From JAFGLZ01 sp964390905 (GTDB taxonomy: Bacteria > Planctomycetota > Phycisphaerae > UBA1845 > JAFGLZ01): DNA of 64,000 nt. The DNA lies in assembly GCA_964390905.1 (NCBI GenBank), contig CAYMLO010000005.1, positions 1 to 64,000 on the forward strand, written 5' to 3'. A program made the position numbers and the translations under genes. The notes under the pieces were generated by a model that was not told the origin of the DNA, ran no database searches, and saw only the letters and a program-made list of their open reading frames with translations. The number at the start of each line of letters is the position of its first letter. The first letter of the stretch is position 1. Of the stretch, positions 24,647 through 33,487 are shown piece by piece.

Positions 24647-25894
24647 ATGAATGGAATGCGACTCACGACGTTGATTGCGCTTGCTTGCACGGCATCGTCA
24701 GGGAGGGCAGACGACGGCGCCCGGAAGCTCACGGAAGGGGAGCGCCGCGTCATCGCCCGCAGCGCGGCGTGGGGGGTGATCATCCCGCTGGCGGATGGAT
24801 CGCTGGGGGTGGTCGTCCAACGGGCCAGGCCGATCAAGGAATTCGACTGCGTCAACGTCTGCATGGAATGGATGCGGTCGACCGACGGCGGGAAGACCTG
24901 GTCGAAGCCGGCCGTTGTGGCCGAACGTCGCGGGCCGGGCGGGAAGCTGTTCGCTCCCAGGGCGCAGGGCGGCTACGTCGTGTTTCAGAGCCGCAATCAG
25001 GCCCTCGGCCAACTGCCCAGCGGGCGGATCGTCTGTGCGTTCTGCGAACTGAACTACCATCGCGCCAAGGACGGCACGCCGGAGAACCGCCCGGGCAAGA
25101 ACTACGCGCACGAGAACCAGGGCGTCGCCTACACCTGGTCGGATGACCTGGGCAAGACCTGGGTCAAGACGCGCCGGCTGCCGTTGGGCCCGTTCGGCGG
25201 CAAGCCGGATCCGAAGCGCCATCGCGGCGTCTCTCCGCACTGGCAGATCGTCATGCTCGAGGACGGGACGGCGGTGATGTCGCTGTACGGATCGTGCAAT
25301 CCGGGGTACAGAGGCCCGGTCAAGGTTCCCGCTGGAACGTTGAAGCTGTCCGGCGTGATCCGCTCGACCGACAACGGCGAGACCTGGGGCGACGTTTCAC
25401 TCATCCTGACCGGCACCGACGACGCGCTTTACGAAGAGACCGCTCTCTGTCGGGTCGGCGATCGGCTGCTGGCACACGTCCGCACGCCGCGCCACGACGT
25501 CGTGCAGTACGTCTCGGATGACGGCGGGCGGACCTGGAAGGGCCCCACCCCCCTGACCGAGCCCGGACAGCAGCCGGGCGGGGCGTTCCGGCTGGCCAGC
25601 GGTAAGCTGCTGGCCACCTGGGGCAACCGCCGCGCCCCGTTCGGCGCCCTGGCGATGCTCAGCCGCGACGGCGGAAAGACTTGGGACTACCCCCATCGCG
25701 TCTCTCTGGCGTGGGACGCGACCTGCGCGAACTGCGGCTACGCCAACGGCGCCCAGGCCGGCGACGGCACCCTCGTCGTCGTCTACTACGCCATGCCCAG
25801 CACCCGAGACTACCGCAAGCTGTGGGGTGAGAGCGTGGTCTACACGGTGCGGTTCACCGAAGCGCAATTCCTGAAGGCCAGCGGCGCGCGATGA
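24647..25894 (+). CDS. secreted sialidase-fold (Asp-box/BNR) protein
   Basis: A 415-residue exported protein (short signal peptide, MNGMRLTTLIALACTASSGRA). Five Asp-boxes mark the propeller: STDGGKTWSK, SDDLGKTWVK, STDNGETWGD, SDDGGRTWKG and SRDGGKTWDY. Other conserved blocks are LPSGRIVCAFCELNYH, HWQIVMLEDGTAVMSLYGS and YEETALCRVGDRLLAHVRT. As in its upstream neighbour, a canonical RIP motif is not visible, so exo-sialidase activity is only one possibility within the fold. ATG 24647 has AGGAG upstream and lies 36 bases after the other sialidase-like gene. It is the last gene of the same-strand run starting at 15757. Confidence 0.83.
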   Translation: MNGMRLTTLIALACTASSGRADDGARKLTEGERRVIARSAAWGVIIPLADGSLGVVVQRARPIKEFDCVNVCMEWMRSTDGGKTWSKPAVVAERRGPGGKLFAPRAQGGYVVFQSRNQALGQLPSGRIVCAFCELNYHRAKDGTPENRPGKNYAHENQGVAYTWSDDLGKTWVKTRRLPLGPFGGKPDPKRHRGVSPHWQIVMLEDGTAVMSLYGSCNPGYRGPVKVPAGTLKLSGVIRSTDNGETWGDVSLILTGTDDALYEETALCRVGDRLLAHVRTPRHDVVQYVSDDGGRTWKGPTPLTEPGQQPGGAFRLASGKLLATWGNRRAPFGALAMLSRDGGKTWDYPHRVSLAWDATCANCGYANGAQAGDGTLVVVYYAMPSTRDYRKLWGESVVYTVRFTEAQFLKASGAR

Positions 25895-26118
25895 GCCGCG
25901 CGCAAAGCGACGGCATGGGGCCCGAGGCCTGGCCGCTCTGGGGGGGTGATCCGTCGGCCGATCTGATTGGGCGTTGCCCGCCATCCAGACTGCATCGGCA
26001 GGGGCGTGCGGATCCTTCCTATGTCCCCACAGGCCACCTCGGAGGTCAGATTTATCCTGATTAAAGCCTGTGCAGGCCGATAACAGCTTGTGCAATGAAC
26101 GTGGCGGTGCCGCGTTTG

Positions 26119-26169
26119 GCCCAGTGAGGGCGCGGGGGGTTCCTTCGCGCCGGGGGCCGGGCTTTTTTT
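26119..26169 (+). terminator. probable intrinsic terminator at the end of the glycan locus
   Basis: A GC-rich stem (GCCC...GGCGCG paired with CGCGCC...GGGC, 11-base loop) is followed directly by seven T residues (26163-26169). It lies about 225 bases after the last sialidase-like gene and just before the next promoter. The remaining part of the 420-base gap (25895-26118) holds no gene I can support. Confidence 0.55.
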
Positions 26170-26183
26170 GCGGGGACGATGGC

Positions 26184-26212
26184 TTGAAGGGCTCGGGCGG
26201 GTCGATCATAAT
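26184..26212 (+). promoter_or_regulatory. candidate sigma70-type promoter for the DUF4159 gene
   Basis: TTGAAG (26184-26189) and CATAAT (26207-26212) are separated by 17 bases; the -10 matches five of six consensus positions. It directly follows the terminator-like hairpin, and the implied start near 26219 leaves a leader of about 95 nt to ATG 26315. Confidence 0.5.
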
Positions 26213-26314
26213 ACAAGGGAGTCCTTGGGATTGCGTTGCCACCGGTACGGTGGCGGCGCTGTGGGTATGTACTGCCGACGGCGACTTGGGAAGCTCTTTG
26301 AGGAGGTCGAGCCC

Positions 26315-27868
26315 ATGTCGGTGAGTGTGCGTAGAGCCATCGTGGTAGCAGTTCTGGTGGGGTTGGTGGTGTCGTGCTGGCCCGTTCCCGTGGGGCAAGT
26401 TGATGCGGCGCCCAAGCTGCAGTTGCCGGGTCATGGTATCCCGCCGAAGGCCAAGCCGCATCGCCGGAGCGGGGGGGAGTCGTTCCCGCCCTTGCCGCTG
26501 CCCGCCACCCCGTTGCGGCGGAGCGAGCGGAAGCGCGAGCCCAGCCCGCCTGCGCTGGTGACGAAGCTGGCGTACGCCAAGGTGAAGTTCGCCGTCCAGG
26601 ACGGGCGGCGGGTGAGCAAGACCGAATGGCTCAACGTCACCGACGACGTCCGCAACCTTCTGAAGTGGACGAACCGGGAGCTGGGGATCCGGTACCGGCA
26701 CTTCGACAGCAACTGGCGGAGCTTCAGCTACGACCCGACCGAGATGCCGATCTTGTACCTGACCGGTCACGACCCCATGCCGACGCTGTCCAGTGAGCAG
26801 CGGGCCAAGCTCCACCGGTTCGTCATGGACGGCGGGACGGTCTTCGCCAATGCCTGCTGTGGGGCGAAGGAGTTCACCGAGTCGTTCCGGCGAGAGATGG
26901 CAGCGCTGTTCCCCAAACGTGAGCTGGCCCCGCTGGCGTCGGACCACCCGGTCTTCAGCGCCTACTACGACGTCAAGAAAGTGCAGTATCAGCAGGGAAC
27001 CAAGAAGCGGTTCACCAACGTTCCCTACCTGGAGGGGATGAACGTCGGGTGTCGTACGGCGGTGTTCTTCTCGCCGATCGATCTGGCCAACGGGTGGTAT
27101 GGGCAGAACCCGCCGACGAATTTCGAGCCCGGCACGTGGATCGTCGGGGCCGACGCCCGCAGGCTCGGCAGCAACATGGTTACTTACGCCATCGCCTGCT
27201 ACGAGTATGGCCGGATGCGGGCGATCGAGAAGGTCTTTCACGAGAAGGGCGAGGCGACCCGGGACGAGTTGGTGCTTGCCCAAGTGGTGCACAGCGGGGA
27301 CTGGGACCCCACGCCGTCGGCGCTGCCCAACCTCCTGAAGTTCATGCAGGACAACACGACGCTGCAGACGAAGTACAAGCGGGAGGTGGTCGCGCTGGGC
27401 CAGGTCGACGTGTTCAAGCACCCGATGCTGTACATGACGGGGCTGCGTGACTTCAAACTGAACGAGGCGGAGGTCTCGCGCTTGCGGAGCTATCTGGAGA
27501 GCGGCGGGGTGCTGGTCGCCGACGCCGCGGCGGGCAGACGGTCGTTCGACATCGCGTTCCGTCGCGAGATCCAGCGCGTGCTGCCCAAGGGCGAGCTGAG
27601 TATCCTGCCGGTCGAGCACCCGATCTACTCGGCGGTGTTCCCGGTGCGTCAGGTGGCCTACACGGCATTGGTCAAGCAGGAGTCGCCCGACCTCCGCGTG
27701 CCGGCGCTCGAGGGGATCACGCGGGATGGTTCGCTGTGCGTGATCTACTCGCGGTTCAGCCTGGGCAACGGATGGGAGCAGCTCCCGTTCGCTTACAACC
27801 GGGGCTATGCGGACGCGGACTCCCTCAAGCTCGGCGTGAACGTCTTCGTCTACGGGATGACGCATTGA
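26315..27868 (+). CDS. exported protein with two tandem DUF4159 domains
   Basis: A 517-residue protein with an N-terminal signal or anchor (VRRAIVVAVLVGLVVSCW). Two DUF4159-type modules follow: the first starts at about residue 88 (YAKVKFAVQDGRRVSKTEWLNVTDDVRNLLKWTNRELGIR), the second at about 325 (LVLAQVVHSGDWDPTPSALPNLLKFMQDNTTLQTKYKRE). Each contains the typical MPILYLTGHDPM / HPMLYMTGLRDF strand and a (F/Y)VMDGGTVFANACCG / YLESGGVLVADAAAG loop, the Rossmann-like, glutamine-amidotransferase-related fold. DUF4159 proteins are usually encoded near MoxR ATPases and DUF58 proteins; here a MoxR gene follows at 28697 but no DUF58. ATG 26315 follows GAGGAGG. Molecular role unknown. Confidence 0.82.
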   Translation: MSVSVRRAIVVAVLVGLVVSCWPVPVGQVDAAPKLQLPGHGIPPKAKPHRRSGGESFPPLPLPATPLRRSERKREPSPPALVTKLAYAKVKFAVQDGRRVSKTEWLNVTDDVRNLLKWTNRELGIRYRHFDSNWRSFSYDPTEMPILYLTGHDPMPTLSSEQRAKLHRFVMDGGTVFANACCGAKEFTESFRREMAALFPKRELAPLASDHPVFSAYYDVKKVQYQQGTKKRFTNVPYLEGMNVGCRTAVFFSPIDLANGWYGQNPPTNFEPGTWIVGADARRLGSNMVTYAIACYEYGRMRAIEKVFHEKGEATRDELVLAQVVHSGDWDPTPSALPNLLKFMQDNTTLQTKYKREVVALGQVDVFKHPMLYMTGLRDFKLNEAEVSRLRSYLESGGVLVADAAAGRRSFDIAFRREIQRVLPKGELSILPVEHPIYSAVFPVRQVAYTALVKQESPDLRVPALEGITRDGSLCVIYSRFSLGNGWEQLPFAYNRGYADADSLKLGVNVFVYGMTH

Positions 27869-28198
27869 CGGCCCATGGGCGGCGAACGGCCGTCTGTGAC
27901 GGATTGCGAGACAGCTCCTGGCCCCCGGGCGCGCAGGCGAGAACTTGCGACCCAGGGGCCTCGGTCTTGTGTTGGGCGCTCACGGTGCTAGCCGGCGTCA
28001 TCATCGGGACAGAGAAGCCCATCCGTATCGGGGTCGTCTCCACGCTTCTCTACAAGAACAAGCGGCGAGGCTGGCACTCGAGAGACGACGTCCGCGAGCG
28101 AGATGCCCCGCGTCATCTAGCGTGGTGGCTCGTCGACCCAAGCCAGGCAGGCAGCCACGTTGTCGTGCGACGGGTGGCCGGCTGAGTAGAGTCGCGAT
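27869..28198. other. 330-base gap with no supported gene
   Basis: Between the DUF4159 gene and the toxin-antitoxin-like pair the frames are short or lack a start and ribosome site. One plus-strand frame stays open to 28185 with a coding-like stretch (IRIGVVSTLLYKNKRRGW) but no recognisable family; it may be the remnant of an older gene. No clear promoter or terminator seen. Confidence 0.4.
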
Positions 28199-28441
28199 AT
28201 GGAGAGGTTCCGGTTCACACCGTACTTCGAACGGGAGGTACTACGAAAACGGCCCTACTTGAGAAAGGACTATTGCGTTCGCGTTGTGCTGAACCCAATT
28301 CGCCAGGAGGCCCAGGAGCACAACCGCTACAGGTTCTGGGGCGAGATAGAGGAGCTCGGAGGCAGAGCGCTTCGCGTCGTGACGCTGCACGACAAGAGGA
28401 CAATCCACAACGCCTTCTTGGACCGGAGCTTCAAGCCATGA
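28199..28441 (+). CDS. small basic protein, putative toxin of a DUF2283-linked pair
   Basis: An 80-residue, strongly basic protein (FEREVLRKRPYLRKDYCVRVV, RYRFWGEIEELGGRALRVVTLHDKRTIHNAFLDRSF). The layout helix, then a beta sheet ending in LRVVTL...TIHNAF, resembles small RelE/BrnT-like toxins of the DUF4258 kind, which are often encoded just before DUF2283 proteins. Its stop codon overlaps the start of the DUF2283 gene in ATGA, a typical arrangement for toxin-antitoxin pairs. No catalytic residues can be assigned. Toxicity is inferred only from the pairing and size. Confidence 0.65.
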   Translation: MERFRFTPYFEREVLRKRPYLRKDYCVRVVLNPIRQEAQEHNRYRFWGEIEELGGRALRVVTLHDKRTIHNAFLDRSFKP

Positions 28442-28677
28442 AGATCAACTACTACCCGGAGACGGACTCCCTCTACATCGACCTCTCTTCCAGGTCGAGC
28501 GCGGAGAGCCGCGAGGTATCGGACGGCGTGATCTTGGATTACGACGCGGAAGGCGTCCTCGTCGGTATTGACATTGACAACGCCAGCAAGAAACTGGAGC
28601 TCCAACAGCTTACCCTGACCCACGTCCCTGTGGGCGGACCACAGGATCACGGCATGGGGCCTCGAGGGCAGGCATAA
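28438..28677 (+). CDS. DUF2283 protein, putative antitoxin
   Basis: A 79-residue protein beginning MKINYYPETDSLYIDLSSRSS and continuing SDGVILDYDAEGVLVGIDIDNASKKLEL, the DUF2283 signature (bacterial proteins often found as the partner of a small basic toxin). The ATG overlaps the upstream stop as ATGA, so translation is coupled. The last 15 residues (GGPQDHGMGPRGQA) are not part of the conserved domain. The pair is inserted between the DUF4159 and MoxR genes, and ends 19 bases before moxR. Confidence 0.8.
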   Translation: MKINYYPETDSLYIDLSSRSSAESREVSDGVILDYDAEGVLVGIDIDNASKKLELQQLTLTHVPVGGPQDHGMGPRGQA

Positions 28678-28696
28678 CTCACCGAAGGATCGCAGC

Positions 28697-29728
<1,032 letters not shown>

Positions 29729-29809
29729 ACATCGGCCCCGGTGAGCCAAGTCGTTCGGTTCTGGCATGCCAGTGGAATCCCGTGTTGCCCACACATCGAA
29801 GGAAACGAA

Positions 29810-31657
29810 ATGCATGCGTTCAACATCGCCGTCGTCGGGGTAGCGCTGTTATTGGCATCGATGCCGTTGGCCGATCGCGCGGCCGGCGCGGAAGGGACGT
29901 CCGCAAGCGCGACCGAGAAGCGCCTGCTAGAGATGGAGCGCCCGGCGCGGGCCAAGTTGCCCACCGGCCCGATGGGGCCTTTCGCCGAGCATTGGGACCC
30001 CAGCGCGAAGTTCCTGGCCGACCTGGTCAAGGCGGTCAAGGGGATCCTGGCCTCGCAAGACGCCAAGACCGGGCGGTTCGGGACCCAACCGTGGATCTGC
30101 CGCGATCAGAACGTGGTCTTCCCCCTGGCGGCGGCGTGGAGCATCGAGCATCCGGACAACCCGTGGCACCACGATGCCAAGCTGCTGAACGCCATCATGG
30201 CCGGCGGGGATGCCCTGGTCGACGATCAGGACAAGGACGGGAAGTGGACGTTTAGAAAGAAGGACAACAGCACGTGGGGCCAGACCTACATGCCCTGGAC
30301 CTACAGCCGATGGGTCCGCGCGTTTCTGTTGATCAAGGACGCCATGCCCGCCGACCGCCGCGCCAAGTGGGAGCGGGGTCTGCTGAAGGGCTACGAGGGC
30401 ATCAGCAAGACGTGTCTGCACCGCGTACACAACATCCCCTGCCACCACGCGATGGGGCTGTACGCCGCGGGGGTGGCGTTCGACCGCGAGGACTGGAAGA
30501 AGCAGGCCGCCGTGTTCATGGGCAAGGTGATTGCCAAGCAGTCTCCGGACGGTTGGTGGTCGGAGCACGTCGGGCCGGTCGTGGCCTACAACTTCGTCTA
30601 CAGCGACGCGCTGGGGACCTATCACGTCCTGTCGGGCGACAAGACGGTTCTGGACGCCCTGCGACGGGCGGCGATCTTCCACGCGAACGTGACGTATCCC
30701 AACGGCGCGAAGATCGAGACCGTCGACGAGCGGAATCCCTACCACGAGGGCGTCTCGCTGGGCAACGTCGGCTTCAGCATGACCCCCGAGGGCCGCGGCT
30801 GGCTGCTGGCGCAATACCGTCTCTACAACAAGACGCACAAGTCGGTCGGAGCCGATCACGCTGCGTCGTTCCTGTTGTACGGCCGGACGGGCAAGGCCAT
30901 GCCCACGGCAGCGGCCCGAAGCGAGCACACCTGGTCCAGCCAGGACGGCAAGATCGCCGTGCTGCGCAAGGAACCGTGGTTCGTTGTCGCGTCGGGCTAC
31001 ACGGCCAAGGTGCCGCAGAACCGGTGGATTCAGGATCGGCAGAACTTCGTCAGCGTCTACCACGACAAGGCAGGCCTGATCGTCGGCGGCGGGAACACCA
31101 AGCTGCAGCCGTACTGGAGCACGTTCACCGTCGGCGATCCCCCCCTGCTGAAGCACAAGGCAGGGGACGCAAGACCGAAGTTCATTCCGCCGGCCGGCCT
31201 GGTGCACGTGCCGACATCGGCGATGGTCAGGGCGGGCGAGGCCGGCGTCCGGGCGGACTTGCGCTACGGCAAGGTCCGGTGCCGCGTCGAGGTGTCCTGC
31301 GTGGACGACACGTCGGTTCGGATCATCTACGCCTCCGACGGCCCGTGGGATCGGCCCGTCGAGGGACACGTCACGTTCCTACCGCATCTGGGGGGCAAGC
31401 TCACCTCCGCCGGCGAGGCGTCTATCAAGCTGGGATCCGAGCCGGTCGAATGGTCGGGCAAGCAGCTGGGTCAGTGGATCCGCCACGCCGGATGGCAACT
31501 GTCCGTGCCGAGCCATGCCAGGCTGCTGTGGCCCAAGAAGCAACACAATCCCTACAAGAAGGACGGAAGCAGTTCGCTGGGCAACGCGCGAATCGTGCTG
31601 GCGCTCAAGCTAACCGAGGCCCGGCCTCAGGGCGAGATGACGCTGACGGTGCCGTAG
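29810..31657 (+). CDS. secreted protein, probable alpha/alpha-toroid plus beta-sandwich, unknown function
   Basis: A 615-residue exported protein (signal peptide about 1-27). The N-terminal 380 residues have repeated aromatic/helical blocks typical of (alpha/alpha)n toroids of polysaccharide lyases or hydrolases: WICRDQNVVFPLAAAWSIEHPDNPWH, WGQTYMPWTYSRWVRAFLLIKDAM, HRVHNIPCHHAMGLYAAGVAF, WWSEHVGPVVAYNFVYSDALGTYH. From about 390 a beta-rich domain follows (KIAVLRKEPWFVVASGYTAK, NFVSVYHDKAGLIVGGGNTK), as in heparinase-like enzymes. I cannot name the family. ATG 29810 follows GAAGGAAACGA. It lies 81 bases after moxR and converges on the MttB-family gene. Confidence 0.7.
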   Translation: MHAFNIAVVGVALLLASMPLADRAAGAEGTSASATEKRLLEMERPARAKLPTGPMGPFAEHWDPSAKFLADLVKAVKGILASQDAKTGRFGTQPWICRDQNVVFPLAAAWSIEHPDNPWHHDAKLLNAIMAGGDALVDDQDKDGKWTFRKKDNSTWGQTYMPWTYSRWVRAFLLIKDAMPADRRAKWERGLLKGYEGISKTCLHRVHNIPCHHAMGLYAAGVAFDREDWKKQAAVFMGKVIAKQSPDGWWSEHVGPVVAYNFVYSDALGTYHVLSGDKTVLDALRRAAIFHANVTYPNGAKIETVDERNPYHEGVSLGNVGFSMTPEGRGWLLAQYRLYNKTHKSVGADHAASFLLYGRTGKAMPTAAARSEHTWSSQDGKIAVLRKEPWFVVASGYTAKVPQNRWIQDRQNFVSVYHDKAGLIVGGGNTKLQPYWSTFTVGDPPLLKHKAGDARPKFIPPAGLVHVPTSAMVRAGEAGVRADLRYGKVRCRVEVSCVDDTSVRIIYASDGPWDRPVEGHVTFLPHLGGKLTSAGEASIKLGSEPVEWSGKQLGQWIRHAGWQLSVPSHARLLWPKKQHNPYKKDGSSSLGNARIVLALKLTEARPQGEMTLTVP

Positions 31658-31671
31658 GACCGTCGCCACGA

Positions 31672-33084
31672 TTAGACGGCCGCCCCGTGTTTGCGGGCGA
31701 CGCGGGCCAGCTCCTCGCGCGTCTGGTCGGACACGGGCGGGACGTGCGAGGCGACGATCTCGGCGACCCGCTCGTGGGCCCGTTCGAGCATGGACCCGGT
31801 GAAGTGGTCCGGCCCGCCGCGTCCGAACGATCCGCCGTAGTAGTGCTCGCCGGACCGGAGATGCGCGATCGTGTGTTCGTGGGCCATGAAGTCGCCGCCG
31901 GGACCCGCCTGGGCGATGGCGTCATAGGCGAGCGTCACGTCGTCGACGCAGATGCCCTGGCGCATGCGTCCGGCCATTTCGATCAGGTCGTGGTCGATGA
32001 TGATCTTCTCGGCCGACACGCCAGCGGCGTTGCCGATGGTCCCCAGGCCGTTGAGGGAGTCCGCCTGTGTCAACACCATGGCGGTCGAGGCCAGCGCAGC
32101 CTCGGCGCCGGCCTGGACGTCCACGGCCGGTGGATCGGCGAAACCGATGCAGCCCGAGGCGGGCAGCCCGAGCTCACGGATCAACTCGACGTAGGCCGTG
32201 TCCATGAGCGTCGTCTCGATCCCGCCCGCTGTGACGTCACCGGTCTGCATGTTGAAGGCGAAGGCGGACGTCCCCGCCATCATCGGCAGTCCGGGCTGAA
32301 GGACCTGACCTGTCGCCAGCTGGAAGAGCGTCTCGGCCAGACACTGCAGCAGCGTGCCCGCCAGCGTAAACGGGCTCGTCGCGCCCGCCATCGGACAGGC
32401 GCCCGCGCTCGTGGGGATCCATCGCTCGGCCAGAAACGCCATCAGCTCGCACTCGTGCGCCCCGAGTCGAAACGGGCTGGTGACGTGGCAGCCGAAGCTG
32501 GCGATCGGACGGGTGCGGAAGTCGTTCCCCCCGAGGAGGACCTCGAGCATCTCCAGCCACAGCCGCATCGACGCCATGTCGGCCGGATTGCCCGTGACGG
32601 CCTGCGTCGTGTTGGACAAGAACTCGAACAGGGAGGCCGCGTTGACGTGTTCAATCGGCACGTCGCTGACGCCCTGGTCCATCTTGTAGGTGGTGTTGAC
32701 CAGGGGCAGCGCGTCGCCGATCCGGGCGTGTTTGGCCACGTCGGCGAGTCGCGGGGCGCGCGGCCCCTCGTCATAGTCGACGATGACCGGATCGAGCACG
32801 AGCGACACGCGTCGGCGGTCGCCGCCGCCAAGCCGGATCGGTCGGCCGTCGATCGTCTCGAGACGGCAGACGCCGGGCACCTGGCCCAAGTACTCCGCGA
32901 CCATCTCCCGCGGCATGCGGACGCACCCCGACGCCGCGTCGACGTCGGCGCCGGCGCGGTCGAGCCGCCCGCACATCGAATCGTCCTCCACGCGGACGCC
33001 GACCTCGGCGACCAATCGGTAGGCCTCGTCAATGATGCGCTTGCGTTCCGGTTCGCTCAGAATCGTCAGGCGAGCTTCGGCCAT
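31672..33084 (-). CDS. trimethylamine methyltransferase (MttB)-family protein, non-pyrrolysine type
   Basis: A 470-residue protein of the MttB superfamily, corrinoid-dependent methyltransferases acting on quaternary or tertiary amines. Characteristic blocks are RIIDEAYRLVAEVGVRVED near the start, TGNPADMASMRLWLEMLEVLLGG, FGCHVTSPFRLGAHECELM, GATSPFTLAGTLLQCLAETLFQLATGQVLQPGLPM and EHTIAHLRSGEHYYGGSFGRGGPDHF. No in-frame amber codon occurs, so it is like the glycine-betaine demethylases rather than pyrrolysine-containing MttB. I start it at ATG 33084 (MAEARL), which has GGGAGGT eight bases before; the GTG at 33093 overlaps that site. No corrinoid protein or activase gene is adjacent. It is divergent from xylA. 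Confidence 0.88.
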   Translation of the reverse strand: MAEARLTILSEPERKRIIDEAYRLVAEVGVRVEDDSMCGRLDRAGADVDAASGCVRMPREMVAEYLGQVPGVCRLETIDGRPIRLGGGDRRRVSLVLDPVIVDYDEGPRAPRLADVAKHARIGDALPLVNTTYKMDQGVSDVPIEHVNAASLFEFLSNTTQAVTGNPADMASMRLWLEMLEVLLGGNDFRTRPIASFGCHVTSPFRLGAHECELMAFLAERWIPTSAGACPMAGATSPFTLAGTLLQCLAETLFQLATGQVLQPGLPMMAGTSAFAFNMQTGDVTAGGIETTLMDTAYVELIRELGLPASGCIGFADPPAVDVQAGAEAALASTAMVLTQADSLNGLGTIGNAAGVSAEKIIIDHDLIEMAGRMRQGICVDDVTLAYDAIAQAGPGGDFMAHEHTIAHLRSGEHYYGGSFGRGGPDHFTGSMLERAHERVAEIVASHVPPVSDQTREELARVARKHGAAV

Positions 33085-33172
33085 GTTCGGCACCTCCCGA
33101 TGGCAAGGTAACGCATGTGTCCTCGTCCAGCCAGGTGCGCTCGGTTCAGGTGCGTGGCAATTTGGGCGGGGG

Positions 33173-33327
33173 GGGGTGCCCTATCCTTTTCGGGGGCCGC
33201 GGAACGCGGGCCCTCGAAAAGGGTGGGGGACGGAATGGCGCGCGAACCGTCTCTCGCAGTTCGTTTCCGTCCCCCACCCTTCACTCCCCCTCGCGTTCCG
33301 CGGGGAGAGTGAAGGATGGGGCACCCC
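33173..33327. repeat. ~153-bp multi-hairpin repeat, copy 3
   Basis: Bounded by GGGGTGCCCT (33173) and GGGGCACCCC (33318-33327), with the same hairpin order as copy 1. The core GCGCGAACCGTCTCTCGCAG is shared with copy 1, and GGGTGGGGGACGGAA pairs with TTCCGTCCCCCACCC. It lies between the divergent MttB-family and xylA genes, about 60 bases upstream of the xylA promoter. Confidence 0.85.
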
Positions 33328-33385
33328 TCCGATAGCCCGCCTAATCTGCCGCGCACCCGCTCCATTCCGATCGTTCTCGGGCGTC

Positions 33386-33414
33386 TTGGCGCCATCCCTG
33401 GCGGACCGGATAAT
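33386..33414 (+). promoter_or_regulatory. candidate sigma70-type promoter for xylA
   Basis: TTGGCG (33386-33391) and GATAAT (33409-33414) are separated by 17 bases; four and five of six positions match consensus. The start would be near 33421, with a 67-nt leader to ATG 33488. No xylose regulator gene or obvious operator is visible nearby. Confidence 0.5.
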
Positions 33415-33487
33415 GTCGTGCCTTGTGCAGTATGGGGTCAAGTATCAGCGCAGTGGTCTTGAGTGAGAACGAAAGGGACGGTTTCCC

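Noticed and set aside
26061..26083. A TTAAAG...GCCGATAA sequence resembling a sigma-28 (FliA) promoter.
   Set aside because: The -10 is an exact match, but the gap between TAAA and GCCGATAA is 10 bases instead of 15, and no flagellar or chemotaxis gene follows.
26041..26170. Possible riboswitch or structured leader before the DUF4159 gene.
   Set aside because: The sequence does not match any riboswitch consensus I know; the hairpin with a T run is simpler to explain as a terminator.
25397..27865. An 822-codon open frame on the minus strand opposite the sialidase-like and DUF4159 genes.
   Set aside because: Its translation is Arg/His/Val/Leu-rich low-complexity of the kind seen opposite GC-rich genes, has no domain signature, and the plus-strand genes have clear family motifs.
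31672..33084. Pyrrolysine-containing MttB.
   Set aside because: No in-frame TAG occurs within the gene; it ends at a TAA and the family members without pyrrolysine have this form.
30274..33111. A 945-codon plus-strand frame crossing the toroid gene and the MttB-family gene.
   Set aside because: It overlaps two well-supported genes in other frames, is Arg/Gly-rich without domains, and lacks a ribosome site.
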